Positions 7,160 to 13,217 of a DNA stretch of 14,897 nt are shown here, one piece after another. Source of the DNA: an uncultured Bacilli bacterium (GTDB taxonomy: Bacteria > Bacillota_I > Bacilli_A > RF39 > UBA660); assembly GCA_947624535.1 (NCBI GenBank), contig CANQKU010000013.1, forward strand, positions 1 to 14,897. The letters run 5' to 3'. A program made the position numbers and the translations under genes. A model generated the notes under the pieces. The model made no database searches, had not been told where the DNA came from, and saw only the letters and a program-made list of their open reading frames with translations. The stretch's first letter is position 1. Every line of letters begins with the position of its first letter.

Positions 7160-7708
7160 CTATTCATAATTATCAGCTTTTACTTCCATAAAACTTTGTG
7201 GATGAGCACATACTGGACAAACTTTTAAAGCATCTTTTCCTTCATAAACATATCCACAGTTACGGCATACCCAAATTTTATCTCCATCTTTATGGAAAAT
7301 ACGATCATCTTTTATATTTTGAAGTAAAGTAAGATATCTTTTTTCGTGTTCTTTTTCAATCTCTCCTACTTTTTCAAATAAAGTTGCTATTCTATTAAAT
7401 CCTTCTTCTCTTGCAGTTTGAGCAAACTCTTTATACATTTCAGTCCATTCATAATTTTCTCCTGCTGCAGCATCTTCTAAGTTATCTATAGTAGAAGGAA
7501 TTTCTCCTCCATGTAACTCTTTAAACCAAAGTTTAGCATGTTCTTTTTCATTTTCAGCTGTTTCTAAAAATATTTCTGCTAATTGTTCATATCCATCTTT
7601 TTTAGCTTTACTAGCATAATAAGTATATTTATTTCTTGCTTGAGACTCTCCTGCGAATGCAGCCATCAAATTTGCTTCTGTTTTAGTATTTTTTAATTCT
7701 TCTTTCAT
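7160..7708 (-). CDS. rbr: Rubrerythrin, NADH-linked peroxidase of anaerobes
   Basis: Rubrerythrin reduces hydrogen peroxide in the cytoplasm and protects anaerobes from oxygen exposure. The 182-aa chain has the classical order. A ferritin-like four-helix diiron domain has E21 (GESQA), the E54-x-x-H57 pair (EKEH), E87/E90 (GENYEWTE) and the E118-x-x-H121 pair (EKEH). A C-terminal rubredoxin-like domain follows with C148/C151 (CRNC) and C164/C167 (CPVC) for one iron. All ligands are present. The ATG at 7708 is preceded by GAAGGAAGGAAG. It is a single-gene unit with an extended -10 promoter and its own terminator. Control by a peroxide sensor is plausible for the family, but I found no convincing PerR box: only the half-site TTATAAT, which is also the -10. 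Confidence 0.96.
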   Translation of the reverse strand: MKEELKNTKTEANLMAAFAGESQARNKYTYYASKAKKDGYEQLAEIFLETAENEKEHAKLWFKELHGGEIPSTIDNLEDAAAGENYEWTEMYKEFAQTAREEGFNRIATLFEKVGEIEKEHEKRYLTLLQNIKDDRIFHKDGDKIWVCRNCGYVYEGKDALKVCPVCAHPQSFMEVKADNYE

Positions 7709-7738
7709 ATTTTACTTCCTTCCTTCTTGTATACTTAA

Positions 7739-7759
7739 GAAAAAGAGCTACTCTTTTTC
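7739..7759 (-). promoter_or_regulatory. Perfect 9-bp hairpin at the expected 5' end of the rbr transcript
   Basis: GAAAAAGAG (7739-7747) and CTCTTTTTC (7751-7759) are exact inverted repeats around a three-base loop. The rbr transcript should start at about 7759, so this would be a 5'-terminal stem-loop, or as DNA an operator just downstream of the promoter. It could also terminate read-through from the pilin-like gene, although no uracil run follows the stem. Confidence 0.5.
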
Positions 7760-7765
7760 AATTTC

Positions 7766-7774
7766 ATTATAACA
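7766..7774 (-). promoter_or_regulatory. Extended -10 promoter of rbr
   Basis: The minus strand reads TGT-TATAAT, a perfect extended -10. The -35 region has nothing better than ATACTT, which an extended -10 tolerates. The start site is expected near 7759. Confidence 0.6.
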
Positions 7775-7804
7775 TATTTTTTTATATTAAGTATCATCTT
7801 TTTA

Positions 7805-8197
7805 CTAACAATTTACTTTAGGTTTAGTTTCATAAATAACTTTACCTGACTTTTTACAAACTACAATAGGAGTATAATTAGGTATTCTATTAAATATTTT
7901 TACAGTAGTATACCCTGTACAAGTAATACCATTTTTACTACCATATGACTTCATATAATTAGATAGTTCATCTTCTTTAATAGTTAGACAACTATTTCTA
8001 TTTAAAAGATCACTATTACTATCCATATAAACTTTAGTAGCATTTAAAACTACTTTCTCATAAGCTTTAAACTCTTCAGATCTATTTTGTTCATATAAAT
8101 TTAATATAGAGGGAAAAGCAATTGCCGTAATTATTCCCATAATTGTTATAGATACTAACACTTCTGTTAAAGTAAAAGCTTTTTGATTATTTATCAT
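7805..8197 (-). CDS. Type IV pilin-like (pseudopilin/ComG-type) protein
   Basis: The N-terminus carries a class III prepilin signal: a short polar leader (MINNQKA), then FTLTEVLVSI. Cleavage is expected between A7 and F8, and the conserved Glu is at mature position 5 (E12). The usual Gly at -1 is Ala here. A hydrophobic helix runs to about residue 29 with the family's Pro at P29. The 130-aa length fits ComGC/ComGD-type or minor pilins. The globular part has four Cys (C70, C93, C114, C130) that could make two disulfides. The ATG at 8197 follows AAGGTGAG. No assembly ATPase, platform protein or prepilin peptidase is in this window, so it depends on genes elsewhere. It lies between the sporulation pair and rbr, with no operon partner. 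Fold call is good; exact role (competence, adhesion, secretion) is open. Confidence 0.8.
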   Translation of the reverse strand: MINNQKAFTLTEVLVSITIMGIITAIAFPSILNLYEQNRSEEFKAYEKVVLNATKVYMDSNSDLLNRNSCLTIKEDELSNYMKSYGSKNGITCTGYTTVKIFNRIPNYTPIVVCKKSGKVIYETKPKVNC

Positions 8198-8216
8198 TTT
8201 CTCACCTTCTACTATT

Positions 8217-8244
8217 ATTATAACGAAATCTTTTAATAATACAA
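8217..8244 (-). promoter_or_regulatory. Candidate promoter of the pilin-like gene
   Basis: The minus strand has TTGTAT (8239-8244), a 16-bp spacer and TATAAT (8217-8222), followed by a leader of about 15 bases holding AAGGTGAG. The -35 matches only in TTG. Confidence 0.4.
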
Positions 8245-8291
8245 TAATAACATTATCTTTTTTTATGCATAAATTATAGTAGGTGATAATT

Positions 8292-8513
8292 ATGAATTTT
8301 AAAGGACCACGTCACACTTTCTTTTGTAATTGTAATTATTGTAAACAAAAAAGAAGAGGAAATATCTTCTATCTAATCTTATTTTTAATTTTACTTGTAG
8401 TTATTTTTTATCAAGCTTTAATTTTAATTTTTATTACTACAAAGTTTAATGCTATATTATTATTTATCGAATTCATAGTTATTTTCTTTCTTTGTTTCCT
8501 CATCTTTCTTTAA
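8292..8513 (+). CDS. Small two-helix membrane protein with CxCxxC motif, hypothetical
   Basis: This is the only plausible plus-strand gene. The 73-aa product begins MNFKGPRH, then has a Cys cluster FFCNCNYCKQKRRGN (C12, C14, C17) and a basic stop, then two hydrophobic segments (about 25-49 and 52-73) and ends in the membrane. The ATG at 8292 has AGGTGA (8281-8286) at good spacing. A GTG at 8283 lies inside that site and is unlikely to be the start. It fills a gap of about 260 bp, diverges from the pilin-like gene and converges on the ysxE-like gene, overlapping its 3' end by 54 bases. The Cys cluster could bind a metal. In such AT-rich DNA a hydrophobic ORF can arise by chance, so the call rests on the ribosome binding site, the ordered motif and the otherwise empty gap. 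Confidence 0.55.
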   Translation: MNFKGPRHTFFCNCNYCKQKRRGNIFYLILFLILLVVIFYQALILIFITTKFNAILLFIEFIVIFFLCFLIFL

Positions 8514-9371
8514 TATAAAATCTCTTGTTTTTTCTATATATTTAACTAATTTAAAAACTTCTATAGAGTCTTTATAATGTTTTTTAGTAAATACTATCTT
8601 TTTAGGAATAGAAATAATTGTAAAGAATAATAATAATTCATCTTTAGTGTATGTAAATTTAGATTGGTATATATCAAATAATGTAGACATTTCCAAGTCT
8701 AGGTATTCATGTTTATAAAAATAAATAAAGTCATAGATAGGAATATCTCTTTTAGCATGACTCCAACTAATTAAACATCTATTCTCTCCTATTAATAAAT
8801 GATCCATACTAGGTCTACCATGAAGAAGCACAACTCGTTCTTTTTTCTTGGTATTTTTATATTCATACCATTTATCAAGATTTTCTTTAGCATAATATAG
8901 TGATGAATAAATTATAGATATATTTCTCATTAATAAATATTCCTCAGGTGCCATATATACTTTTTGTTCAATACTATCTTGTAAGTCATGATAATAATAT
9001 GTTAAATATTCAACCTCTTTAGTTAGGGTTTCGTATACTTCTTTTACTTTATCTAAAGAAATTTCTCTATAAAAAGTAGTCTTATTATGAAGAAGACTTA
9101 ATAAATAGACAAGTTCTATAGCTTTTTCTTCTTTAGGTAGACTAACTTCTTCTATATATGGAGATAATTCATAGTCTTTATAAATTTCTTTTTCTATAAT
9201 ATTATTAAAATTTTTACTTGTTAAATATTCATATAAATTATCTTGCTTTAAAGTTTTATTTTTTACTACATATTTACCTTGATCAGTATCAATAATTTTA
9301 ATATTTTTTAACTCTTGATAACTACGAATATGAAAATTAAATCTATCAACTATTTCTTTTAAATTATTCAT
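8460..9371 (-). CDS. ysxE: YsxE/CotS-family spore coat protein with degenerate kinase fold
   Basis: The 303-aa protein has the outline of an aminoglycoside-phosphotransferase/choline-kinase fold, as used by the CotS/YsxE/YutH spore coat family. A helical middle is followed by LLHGRPSMDHLLI (182-194) in place of the catalytic HGDxHxxN loop, and by CLISWSHAKRDIPIYDFIYF (199-218) in place of the metal-binding IDWE loop. The catalytic Asp is Arg186, the Asn is His191 and the metal Asp is Ser202, so phosphotransfer is unlikely; the later structural Asp (D214) is kept. Its start overlaps the end of spoVID by eight bases (ATGAATAA) with no visible Shine-Dalgarno, indicating translational coupling. 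In B. subtilis ysxE directly follows spoVID, which is the main reason for the name. A YutH-like member is the alternative. Expected location: the assembling spore coat. Confidence 0.65.
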   Translation of the reverse strand: MNNLKEIVDRFNFHIRSYQELKNIKIIDTDQGKYVVKNKTLKQDNLYEYLTSKNFNNIIEKEIYKDYELSPYIEEVSLPKEEKAIELVYLLSLLHNKTTFYREISLDKVKEVYETLTKEVEYLTYYYHDLQDSIEQKVYMAPEEYLLMRNISIIYSSLYYAKENLDKWYEYKNTKKKERVVLLHGRPSMDHLLIGENRCLISWSHAKRDIPIYDFIYFYKHEYLDLEMSTLFDIYQSKFTYTKDELLLFFTIISIPKKIVFTKKHYKDSIEVFKLVKYIEKTRDFILKKDEETKKENNYEFDK

Positions 9372-10143
9372 CTATAGTAGATGGAATAATTAGTTTAGAG
9401 CCTATTTCTAAATTACTTAAGTCATTATAGTCACTTAATTGTTCTTTACTTACTTTGTATTTATCCATTACTTTTTCAATTGTATCTTCTTTTCTCAAAA
9501 TATAAATAGAATATGTTTTAAATGTCTCTTCAGCAAATTCAAATGACTCAAATAAAGAACTAATATTATGAGTTTTTTCGTCCATTTCTTCTTTTTCTTC
9601 CATTATTTCATCATCTTCCTTTTCTACACTCGTACTTTGTTCTAATTTTTCTATCATTTCATCTTGTTTAAATAAGTCAGCATCTTCTTCTAAATCTAGA
9701 TCTTTTCTTGACTTAATATCACCATCACATTCTCTAACACTTTCTTCTTCTAAATTAGGTAGGTCAATATCAATAGTCTCCAATTTGGCAACTTCTTTGT
9801 TTTCTTCTTCAATAACAATTTCTTCTATTCCATCTATTAATAAGTCAATATTACATTTTAAAATATCATCATTAACAATCTCATAATAAAAATTATCTAT
9901 AGATATCTTTACACTAGATAAGTCAAATTTCTCTACTACTGTAATATCTACAGGAATATTGTAGTTAAATTTTTCTTCTAAGGTACTAGCTTCTGTCATT
10001 TTATAAGTACCATTAATTATAAATTCTCCTGCGATACTATTTGAGTCAATAAATTCTAAAGTATGATCTAAAGAAATGGAAGTTACTTCTCCTATCATAC
10101 TAGGAAAGTCAATCTCTTTTTCAAAAGATACTATTTTTTTCAT
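9364..10143 (-). CDS. spoVID: SpoVID-like stage VI sporulation protein with C-terminal LysM
   Basis: SpoVID is the morphogenetic protein that lets the spore coat encase the forespore. The 259-aa product has the matching layout. The N-terminal beta-rich domain (about 1-112) reads like the SpoVID N-domain (ISLDHTLEF..., an IAGEFIINGTYK strand, NIPVDITVVE, a VKISIDNFYYEI strand). An acidic, low-complexity linker rich in Glu and Asp follows (about 113-205). A LysM domain lies at residues 211-254 (YSIYILRKEDTIEKVMDKYK ... NLEIGSKLIIP). It is much shorter than Bacillus SpoVID (about 575 aa), mainly in the linker. The ATG at 10143 has AGAGG eight bases upstream. The downstream ysxE-like gene overlaps it, and a terminator plus sigma-E-like promoter precedes it. 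A generic LysM protein is the fallback identification, but the N-domain and neighbour both favour SpoVID. Confidence 0.75.
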   Translation of the reverse strand: MKKIVSFEKEIDFPSMIGEVTSISLDHTLEFIDSNSIAGEFIINGTYKMTEASTLEEKFNYNIPVDITVVEKFDLSSVKISIDNFYYEIVNDDILKCNIDLLIDGIEEIVIEEENKEVAKLETIDIDLPNLEEESVRECDGDIKSRKDLDLEEDADLFKQDEMIEKLEQSTSVEKEDDEIMEEKEEMDEKTHNISSLFESFEFAEETFKTYSIYILRKEDTIEKVMDKYKVSKEQLSDYNDLSNLEIGSKLIIPSTIDE

Positions 10144-10165
10144 TATCTTCGCCTCTTTTCATTTA

Positions 10166-10193
10166 ATCATATGAAAAAAAAGAGGCTTTATTC
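10166..10193 (-). promoter_or_regulatory. Sigma-E-like sporulation promoter for spoVID
   Basis: The minus strand has TCATATGAT (10166-10174), seven of nine to the sigma-E -10 (TCATACAMT). GAATAAA (10187-10193) lies 12 bases upstream and matches the -35 KMATATT at five of seven. B. subtilis spoVID is under sigma-E control. The start would fall about 15 bases before the ATG's ribosome binding site region, leaving only the Shine-Dalgarno in the leader. This is a motif match by eye in AT-rich DNA. Confidence 0.4.
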
Positions 10194-10199
10194 CTCTTT
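10174..10199 (-). terminator. Rho-independent terminator of the lon operon
   Basis: AAAGAGG and CCTCTTT (seven pairs, seven-base loop) are followed by a T-rich tract (T8 in total, partly in the stem) and C. It begins four bases after the stop of the 203-aa gene, and it separates lon and its partner from spoVID-ysxE. Confidence 0.85.
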
Positions 10200-10203
10200 A
10201 GAG

Positions 10204-10815
10204 TTATATTTTTTTTAATCTTTTCGTAATAGATTTAATTTGTTTTTTCTCAATATTAGTTTTTTCTTTATCAAGCATATTTAAATAATTATAGGTTTTT
10301 TCTACATGTTTAGGTCTTTCTTCATAAAGTTCTTTAAAGTGATATAGTAAATAAGAAGTTGATGATAAGAAAGCGTCTTTTCCAATACTAAATTCATCTT
10401 TTTCTAAATATTTAATTAAATATCCATCGTTCGCTAGTAACTGAAGAAGATCATCATATGTAGAAATTGGACATAATCTACTTTTCTTTTGAATTTCTAT
10501 GTATTTTTTTAATGCTTCATTTTCAGGATATGCTTGTAACTGATTTAGAGCTTGAATTAAAGAATTTTCATACATTTTCATTTGAGAAGTAGTTTTTAAT
10601 TCAAAACGTTTTTGATTTATAACATTTAAAGTTAAATCTATAGCAGAAGAAAATGAAGCTAAAAATAATTGATCATGTTCTAATAAACATTCGACTCCTG
10701 CTAAAAATGCAAAATACTCATCTTTTGATCTAAATCTATCTAATATTTCATCTATATCAGAACAAATCAAAGTATTTTTTATTAAGAAACTAACCTTTTT
10801 ACTATCATAATTCAT
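10204..10815 (-). CDS. Hypothetical helical 203-aa protein coupled to lon
   Basis: I do not recognise a family. The product is soluble, predicted almost wholly alpha-helical, with no signal peptide or membrane segment and only three Cys (in LICSD, VECLL and RLCP). A Lys/Arg-rich tail (IEKKQIKSITKRLKKI) may bind nucleic acid or an acidic surface. Its ATG at 10815 lies inside the end of lon (11-base overlap) with GGAG nine bases upstream, also inside lon, so the two are translated together. A strong terminator follows directly, making lon plus this gene a two-gene operon. It occupies the place between lon and spoVID. The tight coupling to Lon suggests a role in proteolysis or its control (adaptor or substrate), but that is inference only. 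Confidence 0.8.
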   Translation of the reverse strand: MNYDSKKVSFLIKNTLICSDIDEILDRFRSKDEYFAFLAGVECLLEHDQLFLASFSSAIDLTLNVINQKRFELKTTSQMKMYENSLIQALNQLQAYPENEALKKYIEIQKKSRLCPISTYDDLLQLLANDGYLIKYLEKDEFSIGKDAFLSSTSYLLYHFKELYEERPKHVEKTYNYLNMLDKEKTNIEKKQIKSITKRLKKI

Positions 10816-13129
10816 GTATCTTTACTCCTTTAAATAACTCTTTATATATTTCTTTATAGTCAGTAACAAAAATAAATTTCATTTCTTTTTTTATCTCTTT
10901 TGGAATATCTTCTAAATCTTTTTCATTTTCTAATGGCAAGAAGACTTTTTTAATACCTGCACGGTGTGCTCCAATTACTTTTTCTCTTAATCCTCCAATA
11001 GGTAAAACTTTTCCTCTTAAGGTAATTTCTCCAGTCATGGAAATATCACTATCTACTTCTATATTAGTAAGAAGTGAGATTAATGAAGTTGTTAAAGCAA
11101 TTCCAGCACTAGGTCCATCTTTAGGGGTAGCACCTTCTGGTACATGGATATGAATATCATTATTTTCTAAAATAATACTAGGTATTTTAAATTTTTTCAT
11201 ATTAGCTTTAATATAAGATAAGGCAATTTGAGCAGACTCTCTCATTACATCTCCTAAAGATCCTGTTAAAATAAAATCTCCCTTACCCTTATAATAAGTA
11301 ACTTCAATTGGAAGAATATCTCCTCCAAAGATAGTATAAGCCATTCCATTAACTACCCCTACTTGACCAACTTTATCTTTTTCTAAGTATTGATATTTTT
11401 TCTTACCAATAAATTCTTCTAAGTTTTTATTATTAATTTCTATAAAAGCTATATCTTTTGTCGTTAAAAATCTTTTTACTATTTTTCTTAAAATACTTGC
11501 GATTATTCTTTCTAAACTTCTAACTCCTGCTTCTTTAGTATAGTTTCTAATTATTGTTAAGATTGCCTCATCAGCAAAATTCACTTCAATTTCTGTTAGG
11601 CCATGTTCTCCAAGTAATTTAGGAATAATATGTTTTTTAGCTATATCTAATTTTTCATATTCTGTATAACTAGATAATTCAATAATTTCTAATCTATCTT
11701 GTAATTCTAAGGGAATTTGTTCTATATAATTAGCAGTTGCGATAAACATAACTTTAGATAAGTCAAATTCTTCTTCTATATAGTGATCAGAAAATTTAGA
11801 GTTTTGTTCTGGATCTAAAACTTCTAGTAAAGCACTAGCTGGATCTCCTTTTATATCTTTACGCATTTTATCAATTTCATCAATAATAAACACAGGATTA
11901 GCTGTATTAGCTTTTCTAATTCCTTGGATAATTCTACCAGGGTTGGCACCTACATAAGTTCTTCTATGTCCAATAATTTCAGCTTCATCGTTAATACCAC
12001 CAACACTAATTTTAGCATAATTTCTATTTAGACTTTTAGCAATCGATAAAGCAAGAGACGTTTTTCCTACCCCAGGTGGTCCTACTAAACAAAGAATTGG
12101 ACTTCTTGGATTATTAGTATTTTGTTTTACAGCTAAATATTCTAATATTCTTAATTTAACGTCATATAGACCATAATGAGAAGAATTTAGAGTATATTCT
12201 ACTTGCGATAAGTCAGATACGTCTTTAGTAAATTTATTCCAAGGTAAGTTTAGCATCCAATCTAGATATTCTCTAATCATTCCTAACTCTGGAGAATTTG
12301 TATTAGTAGCTTCATATCTATTAATTTCTTTCTTTATCTTATCTTTTACTTTTTTACTACATTTTAACTTCTTTAATTTATCTCTTAATGTAGTTACTTC
12401 ATCCTCTTTAGAATTAACGTCTCCTAATTCTTTTTTAATCATTTTAATTTTTTCTCTTAAATAAAATTCTTTTTGACTTTCATTTAATTCTTTTTCTACT
12501 TCACCATCAATTTTTTTCTCTAACTCAATGACTTGTAAATCTTCTTTCATATCTTCAATTAATAGTTTAGAACGTACTATTGGATTAAGTTCTAAAATAT
12601 AACGTTTTTTCTTCTCATAAATAATAGGTAAAAAACTTCCAATTAAGTCAGTAAGTTCATCTAAATTTTTACAACTAGATAATTGATTTATAATAGAATT
12701 ACTCATATATGGGATAGCATGGATATAATCTTCTAAAGATTGAATTAAAATATGAGAATAAGCATTTTCATTATCCATATCACTAATTGGATCAATATCT
12801 ATAACACTTGCTTCATATCTATTATCTACTTGTTCATAAACATCTACCTTAACTCTTTTTAATCCTTTTAAAACAATTCTAGTCTTACCATTGGGAACGT
12901 CAATTTTTAATTTTAACTGGGCTAAAACACCAATTGATGGTAAGGTTGTAATATCTTGTTTATATTCATCCATAATTGGATTTACAACTAATATTAATTT
13001 ATCATCACTAGCTTCAACTAATTGAATAATTTCTTTTTCAATATAGTCATCACTTTCAATACGAATTTCATTATTTGGGAATAAGACCATGTCCTGTATT
13101 AATAAAACACCAAGTTTTTCATATCTCAT
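10805..13129 (-). CDS. lon: ATP-dependent protease LonA
   Basis: Lon degrades misfolded and regulatory proteins in the cytoplasm as a hexamer. The 774-aa chain matches LonA (B. subtilis 774). An N-terminal LON substrate-binding domain (about 1-200) and a coiled-coil linker rich in Lys and Glu (about 200-300) come first. The AAA+ module follows with Walker A GPPGVGKT (350-357, K356) and Walker B FIIDEID (D417/E418). The C-terminal protease domain carries the Ser-Lys dyad S674 (PKDGPSAG) and K717 (GGLREK), 43 residues apart as in E. coli. All catalytic residues are present. The large N-domain and lack of membrane segments exclude LonB. The ATG at 13129 has GGAGGT about nine bases upstream. Lon overlaps the next gene by 11 bases. 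I saw no CIRCE or CtsR heat-shock operator upstream. Confidence 0.97.
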   Translation of the reverse strand: MRYEKLGVLLIQDMVLFPNNEIRIESDDYIEKEIIQLVEASDDKLILVVNPIMDEYKQDITTLPSIGVLAQLKLKIDVPNGKTRIVLKGLKRVKVDVYEQVDNRYEASVIDIDPISDMDNENAYSHILIQSLEDYIHAIPYMSNSIINQLSSCKNLDELTDLIGSFLPIIYEKKKRYILELNPIVRSKLLIEDMKEDLQVIELEKKIDGEVEKELNESQKEFYLREKIKMIKKELGDVNSKEDEVTTLRDKLKKLKCSKKVKDKIKKEINRYEATNTNSPELGMIREYLDWMLNLPWNKFTKDVSDLSQVEYTLNSSHYGLYDVKLRILEYLAVKQNTNNPRSPILCLVGPPGVGKTSLALSIAKSLNRNYAKISVGGINDEAEIIGHRRTYVGANPGRIIQGIRKANTANPVFIIDEIDKMRKDIKGDPASALLEVLDPEQNSKFSDHYIEEEFDLSKVMFIATANYIEQIPLELQDRLEIIELSSYTEYEKLDIAKKHIIPKLLGEHGLTEIEVNFADEAILTIIRNYTKEAGVRSLERIIASILRKIVKRFLTTKDIAFIEINNKNLEEFIGKKKYQYLEKDKVGQVGVVNGMAYTIFGGDILPIEVTYYKGKGDFILTGSLGDVMRESAQIALSYIKANMKKFKIPSIILENNDIHIHVPEGATPKDGPSAGIALTTSLISLLTNIEVDSDISMTGEITLRGKVLPIGGLREKVIGAHRAGIKKVFLPLENEKDLEDIPKEIKKEMKFIFVTDYKEIYKELFKGVKIHEL

Positions 13130-13166
13130 ATATGGTCCACCTCCAAATATTAATGTAATGCTTATT

Positions 13167-13194
13167 ATTATAATTGATTTATAAAAAAATGCAA
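13167..13194 (-). promoter_or_regulatory. Promoter of lon
   Basis: The minus strand has TTGCAT (13189-13194), a 16-bp spacer and a perfect TATAAT (13167-13172). It lies between the ligA terminator and the lon Shine-Dalgarno, with an expected start near 13160 and a leader of about 30 bases. The -35 keeps only the TTG. Confidence 0.5.
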
Positions 13195-13195
13195 G

Positions 13196-13217
13196 AAAAA
13201 AACGTAGACTTACGTTT
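13196..13217 (-). terminator. Rho-independent terminator of ligA
   Basis: AAACGTA and TACGTTT form a perfect seven-pair stem with an AGTC loop, followed by a T tract and C. The upstream arm overlaps the TAA stop codon of ligA (13216-13218). Confidence 0.85.

Larger units (their letters stand above)
10151..10199 (-). promoter_or_regulatory. Three-segment leader of spoVID: terminator versus SD-sequestering hairpin
   Basis: On the minus strand, segment 1 AAAGAGG (10193-10199), segment 2 GCCTCTTTTTTTTCAT (10171-10186) and segment 3 ATGAAAAGAGGC (10151-10162) occur in order. Segment 2 can pair with 1 to form a terminator. It can also pair with 3, looping out four surplus bases, which buries the AGAGG Shine-Dalgarno of spoVID. 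The two pairings exclude each other. Confidence 0.55.

Noticed and set aside
7760..7774. PerR box at the rbr promoter
   Set aside because: Only one half-site (TTATAAT) fits, and it coincides with the -10; the other half matches poorly.
13130..13195. Heat-shock operator (CIRCE or CtsR) upstream of lon
   Set aside because: No inverted TTAGCACTC repeat and no GGTCAAA direct repeat is present between the terminator and the start codon.
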